A DNA stretch of 64,000 bases from an uncultured Clostridia bacterium (GCA_947166705.1 CAMVFE010000001.1:62001-126000), one strand, 5' to 3'; counted from the stretch's first letter, positions 45,390 to 54,195 are shown. The notes: generated by a model from the sequence alone, not told the origin. A program made the numbers and translations.

Positions 45390-47105
45390 TCAGCCGGGCG
45401 TATTCTCCTCTGCCTCCGTCAGAAGCCTCCCCTGCCGGAGCCTCCAGTGCTTTTCGCAGATGCCGTCCGCCGCCGGCCGGTGGCTGACGAGGATCACCGT
45501 CCTGTCCCGCAGGCCGGCGATGTTCCGCAGCATGGCCGCCTCCGTCTCCGCGTCCAGCGCGGAGGTGGCCTCGTCCAGCAGCAGGATGGGCGCGCCGCTC
45601 AGGATGGCCCGCGCCGCCGCGACGCGCTGCGCCTGGCCCTCCGAAAGCCCGATGCCGTGCTCACCCAGCACGGCGTCCAGCCCGATCTCGTCCGCCAGCT
45701 CCTCGATGCACGCCGCCCTCAGGGCCGCGCGCACCGCCTCCGGCGGGGCGTCCCCGGCGAAAAGCAGCAGGTTCTCCCGCAGCGTCCCAGAAAACAGCGT
45801 GTTCCCCTGGGGAACGTAGGCGAAGAGCCTCCGGATCCCCCGGGACGCGGGAACCTCCCGGCCCCCGCCCTCGAAAACGATGCGTCCGGACGTCGGCTTC
45901 CAGATCCCGAGCAGCAGCTGGAAAAGGCTGGTTTTTCCCTCCCCGGACGCTCCCCGCAGCGAAATGGAATCCCCCTTCCGGATCTCGCCGCAGGCGTCCC
46001 GCAGCACGTCCTCAGTCCCGTCTCCGTACCGGAAGCTCACGTGGTCCAGCCGGATGCGCTCAAAGTCCGCGAGGGTCCCCAGGTTCTCGTCCTCCGGCAG
46101 GCTCAGGAACTCCTGCAGCCGCTCCGCGGACGACGTCGCCGCGTAGACCCGCGCCATCAGGTTCGCCGCGCCCGCGACCGGATTCTGCAGCCTGCTCACC
46201 AGCGGAATCAGCGCTGCCAGGCTTCCGTAGCTGAATTCGCCCCGGAAGATTTTGACGCAGCCCCACAGGTAGCAGAACAGCCAGGAAAAATCCAGCACGC
46301 TTCCGACACCGCTGCGCATGAAAACGGCCAGCATCCCGTTCCGCTTCCGGGCCTCCGCCAGCTCCTCCGCGCGCTTCCCCACGCGTTCCATCGCCCGCGC
46401 CTCCGCCGCGCCGGCCTTCAGCACGCGGATGTTTCCGACCGTCTCCTGCGCCGCGGCGTGCATCGCGTCCTCCGCCCGCTGCATGCGGCGGTGCCGCGCG
46501 CGCACCGGTCCCCGGAACATGCGCGTGAACGCCGTCCACGCCGCGGAGCCCAGCAGCAGCGCGGGCACGAACCGCCAGTCCATCGTGATCAGGATCGCCG
46601 CCGCCCCGATGAAGGATACGCCCGTCCGGACCAGGGACGGCAGGACCTCCGTCACCCCGTCCCGCACCTCGGTGGCGTCGGAAAAGATCCGGTTCACCAG
46701 CTCCCCGCTGTGGTAGCCCTGCAGCGCCGCCCAGTCCCGCGTCAGCAGCCCCTGCACCGCGTTCCGCTGGATCTCCTTCTGCAGGTCCGCGGAAGCCCGG
46801 TTCTGCATGTGCCCGCTGAGAAAGGAAAACACCCGCTCCAGCACGATCGCCGCCGCCAGCAGGCATCCGAAGCGGATCATCGGCTCCCGTGCCCCGGCCG
46901 CGGCGCTGTCCACCAGCTCCCGGGTGATCAGCGGTATGCCCAGCGCGGTCAGCACGAAGAGAATATTGAGCAGGATCATCAGCCGCACGGTGCCCCGCAC
47001 CGGCCGGCACCAGCCCCGGATCAGCGAAAGCGGGGAAAAGCGGAAAACCTTTTTCAGCTTTTCCAGATCGGATACCTGCCTGTCCGTTTCCCTGCCGTCC
47101 CTCAT
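45390..47105 (-). CDS. ABC exporter (fused TMD-NBD), last transport gene of RiPP operon
   Basis: 6-TM domain plus GASGEGKTSLFQLLLGIW, LSEGQAQRVAAARAILSGAPILLLDEATSALD. Confidence 0.93.
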   Translation of the reverse strand: MRDGRETDRQVSDLEKLKKVFRFSPLSLIRGWCRPVRGTVRLMILLNILFVLTALGIPLITRELVDSAAAGAREPMIRFGCLLAAAIVLERVFSFLSGHMQNRASADLQKEIQRNAVQGLLTRDWAALQGYHSGELVNRIFSDATEVRDGVTEVLPSLVRTGVSFIGAAAILITMDWRFVPALLLGSAAWTAFTRMFRGPVRARHRRMQRAEDAMHAAAQETVGNIRVLKAGAAEARAMERVGKRAEELAEARKRNGMLAVFMRSGVGSVLDFSWLFCYLWGCVKIFRGEFSYGSLAALIPLVSRLQNPVAGAANLMARVYAATSSAERLQEFLSLPEDENLGTLADFERIRLDHVSFRYGDGTEDVLRDACGEIRKGDSISLRGASGEGKTSLFQLLLGIWKPTSGRIVFEGGGREVPASRGIRRLFAYVPQGNTLFSGTLRENLLLFAGDAPPEAVRAALRAACIEELADEIGLDAVLGEHGIGLSEGQAQRVAAARAILSGAPILLLDEATSALDAETEAAMLRNIAGLRDRTVILVSHRPAADGICEKHWRLRQGRLLTEAEENTPG

Positions 47106-47175
47106 GCCGCGTCCTCCCGCCGTGCCGTCCGAATTCCGTCTCCCCGTGCCGTCCGCGGGGCGCCCGCAGGCGGTC

Positions 47176-48327
47176 CTACCGCGCCGGCGGATCCTGCTTC
47201 CCCCGTTCCGGCAGCAGGCCCAGCACGGCCTTCATCTCCGCCGCCGCCTTTCCCCTCCGGCGGGAAAACACCCCGCGCGCCAGGCGCGCCGCGCAGTACG
47301 CCGGATACAGGAACGGCGCCCTGCGCAGGGAGGGAAAGGCCTCGGTCATGTAGCTGTAGGGGGGAACGAGCCGCGCCAGGAAATAGCGGAGCCGGCCCCG
47401 CTGCGCCACCTTTTTCCGGATGCCCTCCTCCATTTCGCCGTAGGCCCCGGCGTCGGCGATCCGCCCGAACATCTCCCGCTGCGCCGCGGTCAGCTCCCGC
47501 CCGGAGAAAAGCGCCTCCGCCAGTTCCCGGTTCGTCCGCTCGAAATCCGCGATCCCCATCTTTTGCGCTTCCCGGGCGATGTAGGCCATGTCCGGCCGGC
47601 AGCTCCGCAGGAAAACGTAGATATCCAGCAGGGACCGCAGCCCCGTCCCGTTCTCGGAATAGTGCTTGTATTCATGGGCGGTCATGTAGAGGTAGAAATC
47701 CTCGTCCGAAAAATGGTATCCGAACCCGTTCCCCTCGTCCTTGATGAGCCGGTCCTTCACATGCTCGTAGTACGCCGCCACCCCGGATCCGCGGATTCCG
47801 GAAAACACCGTCTCCGAAAACAGCTTCCGGTGCATCTCGAAATTGCTGACCGGCGGCCGCATGTAGACGTCGTGGGCGTCCGCGCCGTAATGCTCCTGCG
47901 TGAAGCCCAGCTCCAGCATGATCCGCCGGACGTCCTTCGCCCGCGCCGCGTCGAACAGGATGTCGTTGTCCGCCATCTCCCGGAGCCCGAAGCCGGGATA
48001 CCGCTCCTTCATCACCGCTCCCTTGAGCGGCATGTACCAGATGCCGGCATCCTCCAGCGCCGCGAGCACCCGCGCCCGGTCCCGGTCCAGCAGCAGGATC
48101 CGCCGCTGGGCCTGGGCGATCGCCCGGTGAAACCTTTCGTCGCGGATTCCCGCGGCCTCCAGGGCGGTCCCCGCCGCGGATGCCAGGGAGTGGCGCGCGG
48201 CGGCTTCATAAACCCGGCCCAGGTCCATCCGGGAAACCAGCTCCCCGGGCGGCGCCTCGCCCCTCACGGCGCAGGAAGCCAGCAGCGCCGCCTGCTCCGC
48301 CGGCGTCCCGTAAGCTCTTTCCATCAT
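47176..48327 (-). CDS. NTP_transf_5-like nucleotidyltransferase family protein
   Basis: ALEDAGIWYMPLKGAVMKERYPGFGLREMADNDILFDAARAKDVRRIMLELGF, EMHRKLFSE; frequent companion of Clostridial PqqD/HprK/rSAM RiPP loci. Confidence 0.8.
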   Translation of the reverse strand: MMERAYGTPAEQAALLASCAVRGEAPPGELVSRMDLGRVYEAAARHSLASAAGTALEAAGIRDERFHRAIAQAQRRILLLDRDRARVLAALEDAGIWYMPLKGAVMKERYPGFGLREMADNDILFDAARAKDVRRIMLELGFTQEHYGADAHDVYMRPPVSNFEMHRKLFSETVFSGIRGSGVAAYYEHVKDRLIKDEGNGFGYHFSDEDFYLYMTAHEYKHYSENGTGLRSLLDIYVFLRSCRPDMAYIAREAQKMGIADFERTNRELAEALFSGRELTAAQREMFGRIADAGAYGEMEEGIRKKVAQRGRLRYFLARLVPPYSYMTEAFPSLRRAPFLYPAYCAARLARGVFSRRRGKAAAEMKAVLGLLPERGKQDPPAR

Positions 48328-48773
48328 GCCTCTCTCTTCCGCCGGAACCGCCGGATCCGCCGCAGCAGCCCCCGCGCCCGCAGCGCGATCACCCGCGCCG
48401 GGTACCCGGCGCCCCAGATCCGCGCGTAAATCCGGTATTTCCGGTCCTTCACCGATATCGTCTTCCCGTCCCGGATGACCGCCGTCAGCACGCCGATCAT
48501 CTGCCGCGGCGGAACGCCCTTCTCCCGCCGCCACCGGTTGTCCCCGCACATCACGTACCCGTCCGGCCGGATCTTCAGGATCCGGTGCAGCACGTATTCC
48601 CCGCTGTCCCGCCGGTACAGCGGCACGTCGTATTTCCTCAGCGGCTCCCGGATGGGCTCGATGACCACCAGGTCCCGGCCCTCCCGGATCAGGGGAAGCA
48701 TGCTGTCCCCCCGGTTCGTGTAAACCAGCCGGCCGTCCCGCTCCAGGATCTCGCGAAAGTCCATCTTACTCAT
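48324..48773 (-). CDS. S24/S26-like signal peptidase-fold protein
   Basis: TNRGDSMLPLIREGRDLVVIEP (Ser motif), YDVPLYRRDSGEYVLHRILKIRPDGYVMCGDNRW (LHRI and GDN motifs). Confidence 0.8.
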   Translation of the reverse strand: MSKMDFREILERDGRLVYTNRGDSMLPLIREGRDLVVIEPIREPLRKYDVPLYRRDSGEYVLHRILKIRPDGYVMCGDNRWRREKGVPPRQMIGVLTAVIRDGKTISVKDRKYRIYARIWGAGYPARVIALRARGLLRRIRRFRRKREA

Positions 48774-51201
48774 CCGCAGGCCCCGCCTCTTCCCCCGTCC
48801 CGTGAATCCGCCAGACCTGCGCCGCCCAGCCGGCCTTCCGGGCATATCCGATCCGCAGCTGGGCAAGGCTTTCCTCCCCGGCCGTGTCGGCGTACCAGGT
48901 TCCCAGCTTCTCAAAGCCCTCCACGGATGCGTCCTCGCAGACCAGCAGGCGGACCAGCAGGCTGTCGCAAAGGTTTTCGCTGCACAGGAAGGCGCAGTAC
49001 CGCCCCTTCTCCCGCAGCAGGACGGCGGCCAGGCCGTCGTTTTCCCGCCTCTCGTCCCGGATCCTTTTTCCGTTCTCCCAGACGCAGAGGCGGCTGAACG
49101 CGCGGGTCTCTCCCTTCAGGGTGTATTCCGCTTCGATGTGCCCGTACTCCCCTTCCCGGATCCGGACGGTATATCTCCCGTCCGTCATCGGGATCAAGGC
49201 CTCCCCGTTCTCCGCCGCGGCGGACGCGGACGAGCTCAGCGTGAAAGCGCGCTCCTCCTGCGCCCTCGTCTCCGGGTTCCAGAAGCCGAAATATCCCAGG
49301 GAGGTGTATCGCTGCAGGATGTCCGTGCTCAGCACCAGCGCCGCCGGATCCGGATCAACAGGATGGGTTTCGTCCAGCACCGCCGCCGGCGCCCCCTCCT
49401 CCCGGAAAACCGCCCCCGCTTCGTCCCGGGAAAGCGGCAGGATCCGGAGCAGCAGGCCGGCGGCCCGCGCCTGGTCCATCCCCGCCTCCGTCAGCCGGTC
49501 CAGCGCGTCGGTCCCGCTCTCGCCCAGCATGCGGAAAATGCCGGCCGCCAGCCTCGGGTCCTCGGCCAGCAGCGCCTTCGCCAGAAACCAGCTCCGCGCC
49601 CCGCTGTCGCTTCCGCCGTCCCCAAGGGTCCGGCGGTCTCCCCGGTACTGCAGGTAATATCCGTCGTCCCACCAGGACGCGGCCACGGTGTTCTCCGGCG
49701 TGTGCTCCCGGACCCACCCGAGGGCCTCCGCCTTGCTGTCGTTGATCAGGGTGGAGGGCGCAGAGCTCCGGAGGTTCTTTACGCCCGTCCGGCACGCGGG
49801 AAGGGCGGCGGCCAGCGCCAGCGCCGCGCACAGCGCCCGGGCGGCCGTTCTCCGGCGTCCCTGCGCCCGGCCCGCGAGCCGGTACAGTTCCCCCACCGTC
49901 AGCCCGCACAGCAGGCAGACGGGCAGCGCCGTGATCTCCGCGAAGCGCACCGCCCGCAGCCCGAGCAGGATCCCGGCCGTCAGCCACAGGCTGAAATAAA
50001 CCGTCTCCGTCCGGGCATACGCGGCCTCCCGCCTAAGGGTCTCGTCCTCCGCCCCGCGCCGGGTCGCGGCGGCCCGCGCCCAGCTGAGCGGGAACCAGTA
50101 GACCGCCAGTGCGAAGGGAATCAGCCCGCCCGCACGGCCGAGCAGCGAATCCGTGCCCGGCAGGATCAGCTTCCGCAGCCCGCCCTTCGGCAGGAAGGGC
50201 AAAGGCTGCATCTCCGCAATATGCTCCAGGGCGTACGGCATGGCGTCTGCGCTTCCGGCCGCCGCGCGAAACGCGGCCGGCGCGCGCAAAAGCTCCGCAA
50301 GCCCTTCCCGCCCGCGCACCAGCAACAGCGCCGCCGCGGGCAGCAGCAGCCCCGGCAGCGCACGCCGGAGGATCAGCCGGATCCGCCGGGACGGCGCCAG
50401 GCCCGGAAAAGCGCGGGAAAAAAGCAGCAAAGCGGCGCTGATCGCCAGCGCCGCCTCGGAAAGCAGCAGGTATCCGGAATGCGCGCGCCAGAAAAGCCCC
50501 GTCGCGGCAAAGGCGGCGGCGCTCAGCAGGGCGCAGGCCAGCCTCCGCCCGCGGCCCGGCTCGCACAGGCTCGCCATCTGCGCCGTCACGGCCGCCGTCG
50601 GCAGCACGGCCAGCGCCATGTCCGTATCAAAAAAGCCCGCCTGCGTATGCTGCACGAAGGGAATCGCCCCGGCCGCCAGCAGCGCCGCCGTGAGCCCGCC
50701 CGCGAGCGAGGTCCTTCTCCGCGTATAAAAATACGCGGGTAGCACTGCGAGGCTCCCGATCACGGGGCCCATCCAAGCAGCGGTCCGCGTCAGGGAAACG
50801 CCGAAGGGGGAAAGCAGCCGCCACAGCGCCCACGCGAGCACGGAAAGGCCCAGCGGCTGTACAGCGCCGTCCTTCCCGCCGCCCGTGCGCGCGCCGATCA
50901 GGGGATCATCCTCCCGGTTCTGGGTCCAGGCCGCGCCTCCCCCCTCCGCCATCTCCCGCGCCTTGCGCAGGTAGTAGTACGAATCGTTCTCCGTCAGATA
51001 GGGCTCCCCGTCCTCATCCTGGAAAAAAGAAAAAACCCGGGGTTCCTCCGCCGGGAGCAGGTATGCGGAGGCCCGGATCAAAAAGGCCGCGCAAAATACA
51101 ACTGCCAGCAGAATCCCCGGAAGCAGTTTCCTGAAAGCGTATTTCCGGCGCGGTTTTCCCTCCGCCCCGTTTTTCGTCTCCAAGTCTTTCCCGTCCTTCA
51201 T
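48766..51201 (-). CDS. STT3/PglB/AglB-type oligosaccharyltransferase (GT66-like)
   Basis: ENDSYYYLRKAREM (first-loop acidic motif), AGFFDTDMA (DxD), signature AASWWDDGYYLQYRGDRRTLGDGGS (WWDxGY), polytopic N-terminus with soluble C-terminus, 811 aa. Confidence 0.93.
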   Translation of the reverse strand: MKDGKDLETKNGAEGKPRRKYAFRKLLPGILLAVVFCAAFLIRASAYLLPAEEPRVFSFFQDEDGEPYLTENDSYYYLRKAREMAEGGGAAWTQNREDDPLIGARTGGGKDGAVQPLGLSVLAWALWRLLSPFGVSLTRTAAWMGPVIGSLAVLPAYFYTRRRTSLAGGLTAALLAAGAIPFVQHTQAGFFDTDMALAVLPTAAVTAQMASLCEPGRGRRLACALLSAAAFAATGLFWRAHSGYLLLSEAALAISAALLLFSRAFPGLAPSRRIRLILRRALPGLLLPAAALLLVRGREGLAELLRAPAAFRAAAGSADAMPYALEHIAEMQPLPFLPKGGLRKLILPGTDSLLGRAGGLIPFALAVYWFPLSWARAAATRRGAEDETLRREAAYARTETVYFSLWLTAGILLGLRAVRFAEITALPVCLLCGLTVGELYRLAGRAQGRRRTAARALCAALALAAALPACRTGVKNLRSSAPSTLINDSKAEALGWVREHTPENTVAASWWDDGYYLQYRGDRRTLGDGGSDSGARSWFLAKALLAEDPRLAAGIFRMLGESGTDALDRLTEAGMDQARAAGLLLRILPLSRDEAGAVFREEGAPAAVLDETHPVDPDPAALVLSTDILQRYTSLGYFGFWNPETRAQEERAFTLSSSASAAAENGEALIPMTDGRYTVRIREGEYGHIEAEYTLKGETRAFSRLCVWENGKRIRDERRENDGLAAVLLREKGRYCAFLCSENLCDSLLVRLLVCEDASVEGFEKLGTWYADTAGEESLAQLRIGYARKAGWAAQVWRIHGTGEEAGPADE

Positions 51202-51222
51202 CTCCGCCGCGGGCCGGATTGC

Positions 51223-51348
51223 TCAGCAGCTGACGTTCATGTTCGAGGAGCCGTACTTGGAGGTGCAGTCCTCTCCCGAGGTCAGGATCGCGTCGTCCTC
51301 GAGCTCGATGACTTCCATTTCGGGCTTTTCGTAAGCGGTCTTTTCCAT
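51223..51348 (-). CDS. RiPP-type precursor peptide (41 aa) with NVS sequon and two Cys in core
   Basis: RBS GGGAGGAACCACC then MEKTAYEKPEMEVIELEDDAILTSGEDCTSKYGSSNMNVSC; sits between pqqD-like/rSAM and STT3; the 61-aa ORF in the track starts too far upstream. Confidence 0.85.
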   Translation of the reverse strand: MEKTAYEKPEMEVIELEDDAILTSGEDCTSKYGSSNMNVSC

Positions 51349-51404
51349 GGTGGTTCCTCCCGGATAGTCTCTTCCGCGCGGGCCGGATTCCGGCCCGTTC
51401 GCTG

Positions 51405-51665
51405 TCATTCCTCCAGCGCGCCGATTCCGCGCAGAGTATTCAGGATATTCGACACGTCCCGGGCAATCTCCTCCCTCGGCGCGTCGTATTTTTGGAATAA
51501 TTCCTCCACGATCCGCTCCTCCGTGGTTTCCTCCTTCAGCCGGTCCACGATGAAGGCGGCCGCGGCGTTGCTGCGGACGATGCCCTTGAAGGCCTCCCGT
51601 CCCAGCGGCACCAGGAACTGAACGCCGTCCAGCTCCTGGGTCATAAAATTCTCTTTAAGCTTCAT
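51405..51665 (-). CDS. PqqD-like RiPP recognition element protein
   Basis: 86 aa MKLKENFMTQELDGVQFLVPLGREAFKGIVRSNAAAAFIVDRLKEETTEERIVEELFQKYDAPREEIARDVSNILNTLRGIGALEE; typical PqqD fold pattern. Confidence 0.9.
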   Translation of the reverse strand: MKLKENFMTQELDGVQFLVPLGREAFKGIVRSNAAAAFIVDRLKEETTEERIVEELFQKYDAPREEIARDVSNILNTLRGIGALEE

Positions 51666-51679
51666 CTTCCGTCCCTCCT

Positions 51680-53026
51680 TCAGCAGTCCGCGTCCGGAAC
51701 TTCTTCCTCCGCCGCCGGTGCTTTTCCTTCCAGATATTCCGCCGTCCTGATCTGAAAACGAAGCATGCGGATTTCCCGGCATCCGGCGTCCTGCACCGGG
51801 CAGGACGCGAAGGGCGTGCATTCCGGCAGGAACGGGCATTTCCGGCATTTCTCCCGGACGCTGTCCGTCCCGCGGATGCGTTCCTCCTTTTCCGGATCCG
51901 CGCTTCCGTCCGTCAGGTTCCCGTAGCGCATTTCCTCCGAGCAGTGCTCGCACGCGTACAGGCTGCCGTCCGGCCCGATCACGACGCTTCCCATGTCCGC
52001 CATGCAGTGGCGGTTCCTGAAATCGTACAGGGTGAAGCGAGAATCCCGCGCCCGGAAGCCGAAGGAGCGGATCAGCGGCCGCGATTCCGCGATCTTCCGC
52101 CACAGCGCCGGGCTGCCCCCGCTTTCCCGTACGGCGTTCAGCCCGCTCAGGTAAACGTCCACGTTCGATTTGTCCGGCACCGCCTCCGCCAGGTCGGAAA
52201 GGAAGGCGCCGACCCCGCCGATGTTCTCCTCGTCCACATTGCTCCGGACGGAAACCTTCACGCCCCGCTCCGCCAGCATCCGGACGGCGCTGAGCACCCG
52301 GCGATAATGCCCCTTCCCGGCGGGATACCTTTTGCGGGCGGCGTAGTCCGCTTCGTCCCCGTCCATGGAAACCTGCGCGTGCCGGATCTGCCAGGGCCCC
52401 GCCATCCGGTCCGCGGTTTTCTCCGTGATCAGGCTGCCGTTCGTGGTGATGTTGCCCTGGAAGGGAATGCCGGCCTCCCGGACGCGCTCCGTGATGAAAT
52501 CGATCACCGCCGGCGCGGCCAGCGGTTCTCCGCCGAACCAGTTCAGGACGATCTCCCCGGGGCGGCGCGTCCGGATGATATACTCCGCCGTCTTCTCCGC
52601 GGTCTCCTGCGTCATGGTCGTCTGCGGCCGGCCCTCCTCGAAGCAGTAGACGCAGCGCGCGTTGCACGCGGTGGTCGGAAGGATGGTGTACCCCGCGATC
52701 CCCTTCCGCCGGACCATCGCGTGCATGATCCGGAAAACGCCCATGTAGAACGCGCATTCGTCCTTCCCCTCCGGGACAAGGTAATACGCGCGGATCAGCT
52801 CCTCCAGCTCCCCGTTCCCCGCGGCCTCCTCCGCCGTGACGCGCTCCGGCAGCCTGCCCTCCGGCTCTGCCAGCTGCCTGGTCAGGGTATGGAACCACAG
52901 CCGCCTGCCTTCATGCTCGAAGGGCAGCGCGAACTGCGACCGGACGTAGGCGCCGTCCCGCCGCACCGCCTGCGGCGGCAGGATTTTCCGCAGCGCGGGA
53001 TCTGCCCTGCGGCATTCCTTCAGCAT
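51680..53026 (-). CDS. Radical SAM/SPASM peptide maturase
   Basis: ILPTTACNARCVYCFEEG (CxxxCxxC), NWFGGEPL, SPASM-like Cys cluster CEHCSEEMRYGNL...CRKCPFLPECTPFASCPVQDAGC. Confidence 0.95.
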   Translation of the reverse strand: MLKECRRADPALRKILPPQAVRRDGAYVRSQFALPFEHEGRRLWFHTLTRQLAEPEGRLPERVTAEEAAGNGELEELIRAYYLVPEGKDECAFYMGVFRIMHAMVRRKGIAGYTILPTTACNARCVYCFEEGRPQTTMTQETAEKTAEYIIRTRRPGEIVLNWFGGEPLAAPAVIDFITERVREAGIPFQGNITTNGSLITEKTADRMAGPWQIRHAQVSMDGDEADYAARKRYPAGKGHYRRVLSAVRMLAERGVKVSVRSNVDEENIGGVGAFLSDLAEAVPDKSNVDVYLSGLNAVRESGGSPALWRKIAESRPLIRSFGFRARDSRFTLYDFRNRHCMADMGSVVIGPDGSLYACEHCSEEMRYGNLTDGSADPEKEERIRGTDSVREKCRKCPFLPECTPFASCPVQDAGCREIRMLRFQIRTAEYLEGKAPAAEEEVPDADC

Positions 53027-53754
53027 CCGAATACCCCCCTGTACGCGGTCTTCGCCGCCTCCGGCGACATATTGCATTCCAGCCCGTAAAAGGCCGCCCT
53101 GTCCAGCATTTCCTGCCGAAGTGCCATCGTCCTTTTCGCCTCCTCCGGATCCTCCGGCATCCAGGAATGCTTCGCCATCAGCAGGAACGCCTCGTCCCGG
53201 GTCAGCGGGGCAATCCGGTTCCCCTCGCTCCGCCGCACCCGGATCACCGCCTTCAGCGGGGCACTGACGTTCCTGCTCAGCCGGTGCTTCCCGTCCCAGG
53301 GCGATCCGTGGACCATGACCCGATCCTCCGAAAGCCTCAGCAGAGGCTTGTCGTCGTTGATCATCCACACCCGGTCTCCGAAGGCCTCCCGCCAGAGGCG
53401 GGCCTGGGTGCTCTTCCCGGTCCCGCTCGGCGCGGTGAATATGACCGCTTCCCCGTCCATGCACAGGGCGGAGCCGTGAAGCAGCAGCACGCCGAAAGGC
53501 AGCAGCGCCTGGACGATCAGCCGGTGCAGGGCATTGTTTTCGAGGTAGCTGTCCGCCACGCGCTCGTATCGGAAGCCCTGTCTTTCGGCCATCCGGTCCA
53601 TCTCGAGGCGCGTCCGACGCAGGTCATCCTCCGAGGGCTCCACCGCCGCTTTCGGCTCCCTGTCCGTCAGATAGTTCGCCAGGAAGTCCCGGTTCTCTTC
53701 AAACCTGCATTTCACCTGAACCGGCACCCCGGCCAGCTCCGCCGTGAAGGTCAT
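53020..53754 (-). CDS. HPr kinase (HprK)-like P-loop protein of RiPP locus
   Basis: LLLHGSALCMDGEAVIFTAPSGTGKSTQARLWREAFGDRVWMINDDKPLLRL (Walker A and INDDKP motif). Confidence 0.88.
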   Translation of the reverse strand: MTFTAELAGVPVQVKCRFEENRDFLANYLTDREPKAAVEPSEDDLRRTRLEMDRMAERQGFRYERVADSYLENNALHRLIVQALLPFGVLLLHGSALCMDGEAVIFTAPSGTGKSTQARLWREAFGDRVWMINDDKPLLRLSEDRVMVHGSPWDGKHRLSRNVSAPLKAVIRVRRSEGNRIAPLTRDEAFLLMAKHSWMPEDPEEAKRTMALRQEMLDRAAFYGLECNMSPEAAKTAYRGVFGC

Positions 53755-53907
53755 ATCCGTTTGTCCCCTACTTTTTATTTATTCAGGCCATCCGCTTGCA
53801 AATCGGAATCCAGCTTTTATACAGCAGCTTGATCAGATCGCCCAAAGTGAAAGCACTACAACCTATTCCCGGATCACATTATTATGCGTCAGCCGGTTGC
53901 CCCGCTG

Positions 53908-54129
53908 TCACCGGCTGAATGCTTCATAATAAAAATGTAGGAACCTACACGAGGGGCTTGAAAAAACAAGTTGGTTCTGCTTGAACAGTACTTCTCCAGC
54001 CCGGAGTTTATCGCCAGAATTGTCAAAGCATTCAATGACATCCAGTCTGTCCAATACCTGCTGCAGCGTGTAGTCCATAAAGAGATTGTTGTCCTGCATC
54101 TGTTTCTTAATGTAGGAAATCTTTAACAT
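53908..54129 (-). pseudogene. C-terminal fragment of an IS1634-like transposase
   Basis: SYIKKQMQDNNLFMDYTLQQVLDRLDVIECFDNSGDKLRAGEVLFKQNQLVF resembles transposase C-termini; no N-terminal part present. Confidence 0.45.
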
Positions 54130-54195
54130 CTAACACTTTTAGAACAGTCCTGCTTGGTCTCTATTTCTAGAAAACCAAGCCCCAAATGTAATGCA

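Noticed and set aside
43461-47744. 1427-aa plus-strand ORF (and others such as 18040-21195, 3985-6020 part, 1298-2758)
   Set aside because: Antisense to well-supported genes; Pro/Arg/Gln/His-rich low-complexity composition typical of spurious frames in GC-rich DNA.
51405-52898. 497-aa minus-strand ORF
   Set aside because: Only its last 86 residues (PqqD-like) are real; the upstream part is an out-of-frame reading of the radical SAM gene.
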